From NCBI GenBank assembly GCA_002633005.1, contig NMRA01000245.1:225098-289097 (forward strand): DNA of 64,000 nt. Direction: 5' to 3'. Positions 45,485-56,839 of the stretch are shown here, one piece after another. A program made the translations under genes and the position numbers. The first letter of the stretch is position 1; each line of letters begins with the position of its first letter. The notes under the pieces are model-generated. The model was not told the origin of the DNA, searched no databases, and saw only the letters and a list, made by a program, of their open reading frames with translations. The stretch is from Phoronis australis (Eukaryota; Phoronida; Phoronidae).

Positions 45485-47249
45485 ATGCGAGACGACGGCG
45501 ATTTCTCCATCGTCGGCATAGGACGTTCGGGCTATGTCTATCTTGGGAATTTCTTAAATGTCGCTACGGGTATTGAGCAAAAAGCTTGTATAAAAAACTA
45601 CCTCTACGACAACAGGGAAGCTGTAGCTGAGGTGGAGTACCAATGTCTACAGGTTCTTGCTCCCTACAAATGCGTCCCCAAACCCTTTGGGATGTTTCTG
45701 ACACCAACGGTAGACAAGGAAGATACGCCGACACTTGGAATCGTCATGGAATTCATAGAAGGCTCTACACTCGCTGATTACATAGACGAGCGTCTTAAAA
45801 ACGCTGATGAGGTGGCGATGCCGATTCCCGAAATTGTGAAGGTCTTACTGCAAGCCGCTAAAGCAGTCCATTGTGCCCACAAGCGAGACATACTGATCAA
45901 TGATTTCCACACCGAGAATGTGATGGTGGAACGAGAAACCAAAAGCGTGAAACTAATTGATTTTGGTCATGCAACCATTAAGAAAGGTTATTGGTTAGTA
46001 TTTTTTTCAATTTAAAGTGGCATCAAATTCGTGCTTTTTGTCAAAAACTAAGATTCTGTTTGGGCCAGGTAGCATTGTAACAGTGGTCTCACATTGTTTC
46101 TTGGTCAAAGACTATTTCTTCGAAAGAACTGGACGTACGTTATGGCTTGTGACCAAGCTCATACATGTTCGTGGCACTCTGTGGCCTGAATATGATCTTA
46201 GATTGGTCGGAAGAAATTACGGTTTGTCAGTTTTTCTCGAGTGAGGACCTATGTAAGTTTGAGCTCATTTTATATGGGCAAGTGTTCTAAATCAAAACAT
46301 GTTTTGGCAGAAAGCACGGCTTTAGTGCCGTCTTCAAGAGCAAACGATGTTTCGAAATATTGCTCTTCATTTGACGTCGTAACGAAAATCGTGATTGTGG
46401 CAGAGCCTGATTATTTATGTGGCTATTTTAAAGACGTGTCGTATTGCTGACTTATAATTTCAAGACTGAAATTCAATTATTTTTCAATTGATCACTTTCT
46501 CGTTTAGGCTACAAGCATTAAACAAATCGAAATTGGGAGCTTGTACAAGTATTGCGTTTGCAATATTTAGTTAGACCGGACCATTGGGAAGGTTTTGTAC
46601 GTTCGTGATTGACGGACTATTTACTGTTGAGGCTCAACTTGCTTGCAGTATAACTTGCTGTCTCGTGACCTAATACATCTTGGCCGGGCTTTGGAATCCC
46701 ACTGGCTTGCCACGGCAGATTGTTTTGTACGCTGCCCTTTGTTTTAACAACTAGTACAAGATTAGTTCTCTCTGCCATTCCTAGAAACCGTTTGAATACT
46801 CATTGGAAAGTGGTCTAAAGCAAAAATTACTATCACTGACAGCACGCTCTTAAACAACTTTTAGACAACTTGTTACGATAAGACGCCTCTCGGCTCATTC
46901 ATTAATAGTGGTTTTTACTCAGTCTCTACTGGAAGTTGTCTTTTCATTCAGCTACGGTGTCATTGCTCGCCGAAAGTGGAGTCACCTGGCGCCAGAGGTG
47001 CAAGATGGTGAGATTACTTCGGTACGGACGGACGTCTACTCGTTCGGAACAGCCATTGTAGCCATTTGCCACGCCGTGCGGAAGCGAATGCCAATCATTT
47101 ACCTCAACGTCATCAATGAGCTTTTAGATTTTGGCCAACAATGCCGGTCTGAAGATGTCAACAATCGACCAAGAAATATGTTGTCTGTCGTAAAGAAGAT
47201 TAAGAAACTTTCAAGAACGGCGACTATGATTCAAAAACTGTTCCCGTAA
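45485..47249 (+). CDS. Protein-kinase domain protein with atypical catalytic loop
   Basis: Two exons: 45478-45993 (ATG at 45485) and 46952-47249, joined TG|C in phase 2 (GTTAGT donor, ATTCAG acceptor); 268 aa if it starts at this ATG. Seen: Gly loop VGIGRSGYVYLG (11-21), ACIK with Lys37, catalytic INDFHTEN (Asp140, Asn145), IDFGHA (Asp159), HLAPEV (Glu185), DVYSFG (Asp197), and a subdomain-XI-like NNRPRNMLSVV. HRDxKxxN is changed: His to Ile, Arg to Asn, Lys to His. ATP- and metal-binding residues are kept, so activity is possible but regulation would be non-RD. No extra domain is visible. The acceptor before 45478 suggests upstream exons, so the start is provisional. The poly(A) signals at 47296 and 47309 fit. 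The gene lies between the two coiled-coil copies. Confidence 0.75.
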
Positions 47250-47295
47250 TTTAATACGGAATCTGTTTCAATTCTGTTTTTTCAATATTTATGGT

Positions 47296-47314
47296 AATAA
47301 ATGGCTTGAATAAA
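47296..47314 (+). terminator. Poly(A) signals of the kinase gene
   Basis: AATAAA at 47296-47301 and 47309-47314, within 65 bases of the stop codon. Confidence 0.6.
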
Positions 47315-47396
47315 ATTTAATTCTTTGCAATGTTTTTTTACACGAGAATATTGCGTGTTTCAAGGAGAAGCGTTTCAATGATTGTAACGCAGTAGG

Positions 47397-47428
47397 CATC
47401 ATCGTCATCATCGTCATCATCATCGTCA
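47397..47428. repeat. (ATC/GTC)n trinucleotide run
   Basis: Repeated CATCATCGTCATCATCG units. Confidence 0.8.
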
Positions 47429-47689
47429 CCACTATAGTCGTCTCCACTTTACAGTCGTCCACGTTATGATAGAGCAAGCTAGTAACGCCACAGTCGATTG
47501 CTAATAGTGTGTGCTTTTTAACCGAAGGTTTCGATAATCTTGTGACGGCAGACGTAGTCACGAGAAAATTAAACGAGAGTTTAACTCTACTGCACTCAGA
47601 CTTGTATTGATGGGTAAATTGCAAAGAGACAAAGGAAAACTACTTAATACAATTCCGATACATTACGCTTGCAAAAGTAACTCATTAAG

Positions 47690-47960
47690 TATGTTCACAA
47701 GTACAAGACTGTTGAGAATATTATACAATAAATATGAAACGCTATTTCTTATACTTTATCACGGTAGTAAATAATCTATATGCAAAGGTAAACTTACGTC
47801 GAAATGACCCCTGTGCAATATATGTTGAAATCCGAAGCGTGACTAAACATCTGAAGGCGCATGATAAAGGTGGCGATCAAACTTACCTTCAAATCGTTAA
47901 CATATCAATACACGATATCTTACGGTTTTACGACAAACTAATACTCTGCCGCGCAACACA
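47690..47960. repeat. Duplicated segment, partner at about 50175-50415
   Basis: Shared words: GTACAAG(A/G)CTG, AATATTATACAATAAA, ATCACGG(T/C)AGTAAATAATC and AAAGGTAAACTTACGTCGA(A/T). They bracket the LINE tail and GPCR pseudogene, so this may be a further local duplication of about 2.5 kb spacing. The long open frame across it is mostly low-complexity and not supported as a gene. Confidence 0.7.
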
Positions 47961-47980
47961 CCAACACAAGCACACGCACG

Positions 47981-47981
<1 letters not shown>

Positions 47982-48033
<52 letters not shown>
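47982..48033 (+). repeat. (CA)n microsatellite
   Basis: About 26 uninterrupted CA units. Confidence 0.95.
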
Positions 48034-48036
<3 letters not shown>

Positions 48037-48239
48037 AGAAGTAAAATACAGGAACGTATCTTGAAACGTGGATCTTGTAGCACCAAGAGCAAACAAAAAC
48101 GTAAAGCCAAACAATTACACAAAAACTTTGACACTTTGAATGAGTTCGAAAACATATATGGGTCTTTAATTAAGCGGTTAGAAGAGATTTTGATTTATTG
48201 ATTTAACATCGACTGACCACAAAAATAATACAATACCTA

Positions 48240-48640
48240 AAATATAAATCAATTTATTTCTGAAATAAAGGCCATAGGCCCACTGTACAAAAGAGTAACT
48301 TGTAACATACTTAAGAGTGCAGCAGAGCTATCACGGAGATAAAAAGCATAAAATATATATTTACAATAGATTAACTAATTTAGCATCATCACCAGTAGCG
48401 CACTTCAATAAAATTTTCTCTCAGTTCAGAATATATATCACAGCTTAGAAGGATATAATACTCGTCTTCCACAATATTGGGGCAGAAGGGACACACTCTG
48501 CTTGCCCTATCCAAATTCAAGTGCCTGTCTACCTCAATCATGAGACTGTGACTGGAACAACGAAAACGTGCCATGGACATAATTTGTGCACTGGGTATAC
48601 TCAAACCTAAAAAGTCCAATTTGAATTCATTTTAAATTGA
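48240..48640 (-). mobile_element. 5'-truncated LINE tail, minus strand
   Basis: The minus strand reads ARFRCSSHSLMIEVDRHLNL then CPFCPNIVEDEYYILLSC (C-x2-C...H/Y...C), the C-terminal region of non-LTR ORF2 proteins. A 3' tail follows with GGCCTATGGCCTTTATTTC and AATAAA. Only the last part is present. Confidence 0.7.
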
Positions 48641-49220
48641 CTATAAATACACAGTTTAAGAATTACTCTCAACACTTTGTCTCCGTCCTTGCAAATAACA
48701 ATCCCTTATTCGCTGTCTAAAAACTAACAGAAAAGTATTTTCACACACAACGCCTTGATTTAACCAAACTTGCTGGAATCCATAATTTGACAATATGATG
48801 TGGTCCAATTTCGGGAGTATATAACACAATGATGTACAAAAACTGACGGAGACTCAAGTAAAAACTTTAACTAAAACGCACAATAATTATAAAGATGATA
48901 AGAAAAAGTAATTACTTATTTCCATCGTGGTCCATCCACTTAACATTAGAAAAAAGGTTGAATATTAAATAGAAACATAAATAAATATATGCATTGAAAA
49001 GTGTAGACAGCGAATGAAGATTCGCCTTTGTCTTGCATAATATACTCATAGCTAAGAGGTTTCCACGGAGACACGCGACACCACTCAATTTACCGAGCAA
49101 ACTAGGTTGTATCGACGTCTCGTCATATTCTTGTCGGTGAAATACAGGGATTTCGCACGTATTAACACATTTTATGACACCGAAAACTAACTGGTTTTTA
49201 ATAAAAACAACGAAAACGCC

Positions 49221-49597
49221 ATGAACTCGTCTAACTTTTCAACACAATCCTGGTATATGGAAGCCGATCTACCAGAAGATGCTGTGATAACATGTTTTGA
49301 AAACGGACTGGTTTGTTATTTATTTTTCAAATACCATGCATTCCGACGCTTAATGCACAGCTACGTTGCTATTTTTGCATACAAAAAACGAATCAGCAGA
49401 GGCAAAAAAGAGAATTCAAGATAACAAAAGCTATGCTTCAGTTAGTTCTGATCTTCATCATTTGCGTCCTGCCGTCAACATTGTCTAAAACTCCACTGCC
49501 TCCTTTCTTTGAAAACGTACCACTGTGGCTTGCCATTACCAGATATACTGTCATTGCCATATTGTATTTAAACTCAGTGATGAATCCCTTAATTTGA
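49221..49597 (+). pseudogene. Truncated class A (rhodopsin-family) GPCR pseudogene
   Basis: One frame begins MNSSNFSTQSWYMEADLPED, like a glycosylated receptor N-terminus, and then reads SYVAIFAYKKRISRGKK, like the end of TM5/ICL3. A +1 shift continues QKREFKITKAMLQLVLIFII (TM6) and RYTVIAILYLNSVMNPLI (TM7). The NPxxY motif is cut by a TGA immediately after NPLI. TM1-TM4 are absent. A frameshift, a large internal deletion and a stop together make this a dead copy. The ligand class cannot be judged. Confidence 0.65.
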
Positions 49598-50021
49598 CGT
49601 AATCCGTAAGACCTTACAAAATTTTTGTTTGGGCTTGATTAATGGAAATTCTCAGTAATACAACCAAAACAAGAAATATACTTTGGTGATTCGTTAGAAA
49701 AGTCTATGGCTTGTTCAAAATTTGACCATTGTTCACTTGGTTTTTCTTTCGTATAATAAAGATAATGGCAAGCATTTATCGGTAACGGACTGATGTGCGC
49801 CTAAGATACGATATCCATGCGACTTGTATTGTTATGTCCAACAAAGACGCCACAAAGGAAAGCAACAGAAGTGTCCCATAGGTTATCGCAACTTGTACAA
49901 TGTCTTACGACCTCCATACGACGTCATTTCGCATGGGTAATGTCATCATTCGATGAATTCTACGGCGATCAGCAGAACTTCATTTCGCTTATCTAATTAA
50001 TTTCAGTTCCAATAGAAATGT

Positions 50022-50067
50022 TGTTGTTGTTGTTGTTGTTTTTGTTGTTGTTGCTGTTGTTGTTGTT
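50022..50067 (+). repeat. (TTG)n microsatellite
   Basis: TTG units with two interruptions. Confidence 0.9.
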
Positions 50068-50415
50068 AATTTCTGTGGATGATGTTGTAATGTCAAGCTT
50101 AGTGTATGTTACAGCTGTTTGTAATACAATTCTGTCGGCCATCAGATGACTCAACAAGGTAAAAATCCCATTGTGTTCATAAGTACAAGGCTGATGACAA
50201 TATTATACAATAAAGGTGAAACGCTATTTTCTATATTTTATCACGGCAGTAAATAATCTATATACAAAGGTAAACTTACGTCGATATGACCTCTATATAA
50301 GATAACAGGTTGAGGTCCGAAACGCTGCTAAACGATGAAAGTTTCGCCAGATCGTTAAAATGTCAATACTCGCTATCTTACGGTTTTAAGAGAAACTAAT
50401 GCTCTGACGATCAAC

Positions 50416-51089
50416 ACAGAGGGGGAGGCAGGGAGGGTGGAACTGAGGAGGGAAGGGAGTAAATCAGCTGTAACAAACGCCTTCTGCTATGAAACCGTTG
50501 ACAAATTGTTTTTGTGTACATAATGTCGAAAAGCGATTATAATTGCATGAAACAATATAAGAAGATATTTATGTTTGCTGATTTGCCAATAAAGCACACA
50601 CAAACTGACAATAACTTAACAGAGTCTGGGGCCTAATCTTTATACTTGAAATCGATATTTAAGTTATTATATTTGACATTTTCTGCGATATCTAGATAAA
50701 AGAATACTATCACTTCTTCGGATGCATTATGGTTCACGTCAATGACTGTCTGATGGTATTTTGCACTTGATGACCCTTGCACACAAGTACAATTTCCAGT
50801 GAAATCTCGAATTGGTGGTCATCAAGTGCGAACTTGGACTACACAGCTATCTGCAGGAGTCGTAATATTATCGAGTACAGAATTATAAACACTTATCATG
50901 AGTTCACACAAAACTAGAATGGAAATGAGAAATAAATTTCGGGCCCATAAGTGACCTTAATTTGAAGACACAGTCACATTTCGCTTCAATGGTATGTCTT
51001 AGGTACGTTACCAAAGAAGTTCTAAATAACTTTTAAAGTATTAATACTTAAACAAGAAAATTGTACTTTTAAATCTTTTATGTGCGCTA
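50416..51089. other. Spacer before gene-B block
   Basis: No gene seen. A 13-base inverted repeat, GCACTTGATGACC (50759-50771) and GGTCATCAAGTGC (50817-50829), is present. About 50815-50960 resembles 7870-8010, suggesting a dispersed repeat. Confidence 0.4.
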
Positions 51090-51960
51090 AAGGAATAACC
51101 AGATGTCCAGATCACATGATTACGTATTTTTCTAAAACCAGTGATTTCTCACAAAGATCGACAAATTTTCCACAAAACAAACTTTTCACACGAGACCTAA
51201 GAGTTTAGTTTCCTTATTCCATTAGCTAAAAAATCGTATCTAGGATTTTTTAGCCCGAGCGCTCTACTGTCACAAACCAAGACTTGAATCCGTCAAGGAA
51301 TGTTGACGCCTTCATTTTAGACACCGACGTTCTAAAGCTAAAAGGCACTGAAAGAAAATCCCAGACACAGTTTTTGTAGCTAACAAAATCAAGAAACAAA
51401 ATTTGCAAGTTTTCACGCATAAATCACGTTTGTTGTGAAAATTACAACGATATAAGTGGAAACTGTAATCATTTTGAACATCCGGGCATTAATTTGTAAG
51501 TGGATCAATTTAAAGATTTGGTGTTCTTCAAGGATTTTAAAAGTATTTAGTTTTTATGGGTCTACAATAAATAAGAACCTAACAAATCAGCTCTGGAATC
51601 TCAAAATGTAACGAATGAGCTACAAGAAGCATACGTGAGAGTGACCTGCTCGGAAAAGATTGTGAACACACGTGCAGACTTTACACTAATCTTCATAATG
51701 TTGTAGTATTGACCCAAATGTTGCAAAGACGAAACATGTCATACTACTACTTCACATAGACATCCGTGCGAATTGTTGGAGAAAATTAATTACCAGTCAA
51801 ATGCTTAGGAAAGAGTATAGGCGTAAGAAAAGGATTCGCGTAACTTTTCACATGGTTGGCAGGCTGTAGCTTAGTTTGAAAGTTGGATATAATTATTTTC
51901 GACCGATTGCGAGAGACACGTACGTTCCTCGTGAACAGCTGATTCTGTCAAGCTTGTAGA
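51090..51960 (+). repeat. Upstream part of duplicated block B
   Basis: It aligns with about 33395-34230. Shared words include GATTACGTATTTTTCTAAAA, AAAGGCA(C/T)TGAAAGAAAATC and AATATTGACCCAAA-like segments. It marks the left boundary of the B duplication, which lacks the kinase relic seen before copy A. Confidence 0.8.
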
Positions 51961-51964
51961 ATAG

Positions 51965-52116
51965 CCAATGGCCGTCGCACCGTCACGCAATTATTTGTTG
52001 CGAGTACGTGATTGGTTAATGAACATGAACGTTATAAAAACAATGCGATGACGTGTTCAAGTTTTGTTGTCACACATTAAAAGGGATACACCGTTAGGAC
52101 AAGTGAAGAGTATATA
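51965..52116 (+). promoter_or_regulatory. Promoter of coiled-coil gene copy B
   Basis: CCAAT 51965-51969, inverted CCAAT 52011-52015, TGACGT 52049-52054, TATATA 52111-52116; ATG at 52149. Spacing from TATA to ATG implies a very short 5' UTR. Confidence 0.6.
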
Positions 52117-52148
52117 GGGGTTGGCAAACGAGGAAAATCACACGTTCA

Positions 52149-55100
52149 ATGAAGCTACATCTTACGAGAGAGCTCTCGTTGTCAAAACAGAGTTCGTGCC
52201 GTGCTGTGGTGGCCAGCACGTCGACAGAAAACGGCGATACGCCAAATTCCCAGACATTATCTGGGGAGTCCGATATCATGAAGCCAGGGGTTATCTCCAC
52301 ACCTTTTGATACCCAGAGGAGGGCGGGTGTTTGCAAAGAAACTGAAGAAGTAAAGAATTATTTGAAAAGAATTGAAGACTTGACGGAGGAAAATCGCAAG
52401 ATGAAATCTGAAATGGAAATTGTCCAGAAAGACAGGGACGCAAAGAAACGTCAACTTAGAGCTTGTCGAAACAAGTCTCGTGAGTGTGTTAGCTATTTCA
52501 CCTTCTGATTGTCTCGGATGATACGCTCGGCTGAGAAACCAGACGTTCATCAGAACTTTTCTTATAAATGTCACTTATCACGCCGGTAAATTTATTGAAA
52601 GATCCTTGATACTGTGAGGACGCGGATGTAGACGACGAACATGAAATTCAACTCCTAGTATTGAAAAATTGCATAACGATAAAAGAACTCATAGACAAAC
52701 ATTTTGCTTAAATGTTTAAATTACTATCGTCCATTAACTTGTCTACATTTCTACATTTTTCAGAGGGTTTACGGGAGAAGCTCGACGAATGTAGAAAGGA
52801 TATGGACCTGATGCATAAACGTTCACTTGAAAATTATGGTAAGTTGCATGTAGCGACTTGCCCGCGAAGTACAAGGTGTTGACGTAATGGGTCACGTGAA
52901 TTAAATTTGCCCTAGCACTTTTCATTGGTGCACATTGATGTATCCTGTACTCTCGAACATAGGGCCTACTTGTTTCATTTTTTTCTATAGTTTCGAAAGA
53001 TATTCATCAGTTAAATGTTTGCAACCTTGTTCACATTTTCTTTTGTAGATGAAGTTGTACTTAAATTTGAAGAAGAACATCAAAAAGTTCAAGGACTGCA
53101 AATGACGCTGGCGTTGACGCAAGAAAGGTTGGAGGAGCAGACAACAATTATTGAGCAAATGCGCACAGGTATCTGATTGGTTACTGTGTGTAATCTACGC
53201 GTGCGTAACTATGGTGATCCAGCTAATTGGGGTGACGAACAGTTGATACAAACGCACGTTAGTGATTCTAATCAAGTCGAAATTTCAACACAAAATCTAT
53301 TTCGACATACCGTATAGTAAAAAGTGCGCTTTCATAAAAATGTGCTATACATTCGATTTTTGAGCACGTGTGTCTCCGCACATTTTAAGTCATTTCAAAT
53401 CAATTAAAATCTCGTCCGCACAAAACATTAATTATAGATTCTGTGTTTTTTTTGCACGAACAAGGCGTCGAACATTATATAACTCCATGCTAGACTTGAT
53501 GACTGTCTCATGAAATGCGCGGTTCTACCCACGACCATTCTTGTATGTAAATCTGCTAATCCCAGACGCGTTTCGCTGTTTTTGCGTAGCTCCGCCAGAA
53601 ACTCTCCGTTCATTAATGTGTAAATTTCCTACGCAGATGGTGCCGCTAAATTCGAAGAACGCCTGGAAGAAAAGTGTGAGCTTCAGGTGGCGTTGGCGAC
53701 GATGACTCGTGAAAAGCATAGTGAGCTGATTGTAAGAGAAGAGCGAACACGCACAGGTACATTACTTATTTATGCATCTCACTAAAATGCATACTGGTGT
53801 GTAGCACTTCGTTTTTCCATGATAAAATGAATGTTGGAATCGTTGTCTATTACAAAATACAAAAAAGACGTCAATTGCTCAAGTGCATTCATTATATGTG
53901 AAACTGTGAATTTGAAAATTGGGTCAACTTCAATGGTAGTTGGTGGTTGAAGAGACATTGAAGTAATTTTGTATCGAATTATGATTATATCCTGTTGTTT
54001 TTGATCGAGGTGTGTGTAACTTGGGAAATATAGTGATTAAAACGAGATATTTCCCTGCAGGGGAGCTCGTCTCGCAAACAAGAGTCAACAACAAATTGAC
54101 TGGAGATACTAAATCCGTGTTAGTCGAAGAAAAAGGCCAGTGTCGAGCTACAGACACCACAGACGATGAGAATAGTAAACGCCTGCAACAAACAAATGGC
54201 TTCCACTTAGCTTTGAGAAAGAACATGGAGAGAGTTGGCAAGATGTCCGATCATTTAGCTACCCTCACCCAGTCGGTTGAAGAACTGATACCTGAGTTGT
54301 TCTCAATGTCCAAGAAGTGCGAAGTTCAGCAAAACCTCATTGCTGCGCTAGTAGCGAAAAATGCTGTCTTAGAAGCGGACATGTCATCTCTTGCTTTGGA
54401 AAAAGTTGCGGACGAAAAAGGTCGCAAGTTTTTGTTAGCAGCCACCGTTATTTGTGCGTTATGTAAAGACATGGAACTCAAGCAATCAAACGACGTGATT
54501 CGTCGCTTGAACCACGAGCTGGGACACTTAAAACAAAATCAAATAGAGCTTGAGAAGGAAAATCTAAGAAAAGATTACGTCATCGAGACGCTCCAGAAGT
54601 GTCAATTTGAAACGATTCTTCAAAAACTTAAGGAGCTCAAGCCTAATGCCATCGTTAGAGAATGGGACTCAACTGAAAGGTGCGAGAAAATAAATCACCT
54701 AGTCAATGAATTAGCTGAGCAGAAGCGCCACGCGAATGGCTTACAAGAAGAACTTGAATTGCGCTCTCGAGAAATTAACGAACTAAGCCAGAGCCAGCAC
54801 GTACAAAGCGTACAAATAGAGAAATATGTCAGTACCATTATGTGCCTGAAAGAGGAAAATTGTCAACTGAAGTCCCGGATGGAGACTCTTCAGGAACATA
54901 GTGAAGGACTGGATCGGCAAATTGGAATTTTGCGAGAGACGGCGAGTAAGTTACACATGAACTTGTTCGGTGTTTATAGCACGAGTTAATGCATTTTCCA
55001 ATTAATACAATCGTTCTATATTGAACACTGGCAATACTAATACGTAAACCCTGAGCACATAAAACAATAAAAAATAAAGATCGGCCCCACACGCAAAACT

Positions 55101-55316
55101 CAGGAGCGTTTTAAAAACTTGCTATGTGAAAGCATGTAATTGCACACAAGTGCTACAACGGTGACGAAATGGTTTGGAATTCGATGTATTATTGAATCCA
55201 TTCTATACTTTATCAGACAGAAGTGTGACAATTAAACCGTTATTTCAGGAGACTTCCAGCTCAAACTTGAAAGAACCAGAATGGATATGAAGGCGATGCA
55301 TAAAACATCTCCATAA
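52149..55316 (+). CDS. Coiled-coil protein gene copy B (truncated C-terminus)
   Basis: Exons 52149-52479, 52764-52838, 53049-53168, 53637-53756, 54061-54945 and 55249-55316, all joined in phase 1; 532 aa. The order is a Ser/Thr-rich N-terminus (VVASTSTENGDTPNSQTLSG), then coiled coil RIEDLTEENRKMKSEMEIV, GLREKLDECRKDMDLMHKRS, two related 40-residue exons, and a 295-residue exon rich in heptads. That exon includes LLAATVICALCKDMEL and ends near GLDRQIGILRETA. The frame is open throughout, unlike copy A, but exon 6 stops at TAA 55314-55316, where copy A continues. The last exon of copy A (37909) has a non-reached counterpart at about 55990-56070. The family is not recognised; cytoskeletal or scaffold roles are only guesses from the coiled coils. 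Confidence 0.75.
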
Positions 55317-55646
55317 CGTCCTTCAGGAAACATGGCACGCCGAAACATAGTAAGTACTGTCACGAGTTTTTGAAGTTTAAAACACTAAGGAATTAACTAA
55401 ACGCCTTTCCTACACAGTTCAGAGGTACACCCATACGTTTGAACGCAAATACAAGCACAACTCAGACGTGTACGCTTACTGCAGCGGTTCAAATTTTCCC
55501 CACGCGTAAATGATTTGGTTAATCAGTCCCCGCGGAACCCAGTGTCTATCCTGCATGCGTTAAGGACATCCGGGCATTCACTGAATACTGGGCCCGAATG
55601 CAGAAATTGAGGTGAGACATCGCTAAAATGCAAGACTGCGTTGGCA

Positions 55647-55790
55647 GGGCGGATCCAGGATTTTGAGTTAGGGGGAGCCAGACAGAGTATCAGCCAGGAT
55701 TTTGCCCGTCAGAAATTCGCACCCTCGAACTGTCAAATGGAATCTGGGAGAATTTTAGTGGGACCATGGCCCCCCTTAACTCTGCCACTG
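55647..55790 (+). repeat. GGGCGGATCCAGG repeat, copy 1
   Basis: Begins GGGCGGATCCAGGATTTTGA and ends near a CCCCCCTTAACTCTGCC segment. A second copy is at 56717-56830. It inserts in the 3' region of gene B only, since copy A lacks it. Confidence 0.65.
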
Positions 55791-55984
55791 GTTACTGAAC
55801 TCTACCCAGACAGACTCTCTTCTGCTACACGCACAAGCATATCTCTGAACATTCCAACTATGTCGGCTTGACTCAATTATTTTTTTCTTTTTAGTCAGTT
55901 TAGTAACTTCGTAATTCCCCGAGTTACAAATCTGCGGTGCCATCTAGTGAGATGTTTATGTAAAACGGATGAAACCGTTTCCTT

Positions 55985-56165
55985 CCAGGGGAAATGCCGA
56001 CTGCGGCTGAAAGTGTTGCATCAACTACGTCATCGGTCCAAACCTTTTCGTATCGTTCGGCGGCTTGAGAGCGCACAAGAAACCGGCTTAGCGCAAGAGA
56101 GAATTTGTACTAGGATTTTCTATTATTTGTTGTTACGGACATTTACTTGATTTGTCCAATAAATG
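55985..56165 (+). pseudogene. Unused last exon of copy B
   Basis: Counterpart of copy A exon 7: CTTCCAG acceptor, GGGGAAATGCCGACTGCGGC, stop in the same place (TCGGCGGCTTGA), and AATAAATG after it. The in-frame TAA at 55314 and the altered exon-6 donor leave it unreached unless exon 6 is skipped. Confidence 0.6.
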
Positions 56166-56716
56166 TTTGAATATTATTACGATTCCATGTCAATATATCG
56201 TTCAAAAATATCTCGTTGTAAAGCAAGATGAATACCCTCAACTGGACGCCAACCAGTCAACACTTATTCATGCACGATGTGGACCGTTTATGATCGACAC
56301 GTGTCCCTAATAAAACATTTAAATAAATTGTGTCGGAAGCTCGTTCACAGAGATGAAGAGACCGAGGTAGGCGATATGACGTCATTTATTGTGACGAAAT
56401 AAAATTAGAAGGAATGCGATAGAGCGGAATACAAAATAAATAAGTAAAAAATCAATGACCTGTGGTATGATAAACAATAGAAAGCGCCACCAGAGATCTT
56501 GTGAGACAGTTCCTCATTCGTTTTTCCTTTTGCTTGTTTTTTTGGTTTACGGTGAAAGTCTTTTCTCCATTCCGGCATAAACGACCAAAACGCCACACCT
56601 TAAAGGGGCAGTATCGATTTTACAGCAGAAAAACAAATTTTTGGGAGTTGTTCCCTGGGATAGCACTTTTCAAGTTGTGGATATAAGCTTTCACCAGAGA
56701 CATAAAATAACAAAAC

Positions 56717-56830
56717 GGGCGGATCCAGGATTTTGAGTTAGGGCGGGGGATGCAGGGCAGCAGCCATGATTTTGCTCGTCAAACATCCGCCTCCCCGCAG
56801 AATCTGGGCCCCCTCTAATTTCGCCTCTGC
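56717..56830 (+). repeat. GGGCGGATCCAGG repeat, copy 2
   Basis: Starts with the same GGGCGGATCCAGGATTTTGA as 55647 and ends with CCCCCTCTAATTTCGCC. Spacing between copies is 1070 bases. Confidence 0.65.
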
Positions 56831-56839
56831 ATAAGAAGT

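Noticed and set aside
47734-48201. 155-codon open frame
   Set aside because: Much of it is the (CA)n microsatellite read as His-Thr repeats. The left part is a duplicated non-coding segment whose partner at 50.2 kb is not open.
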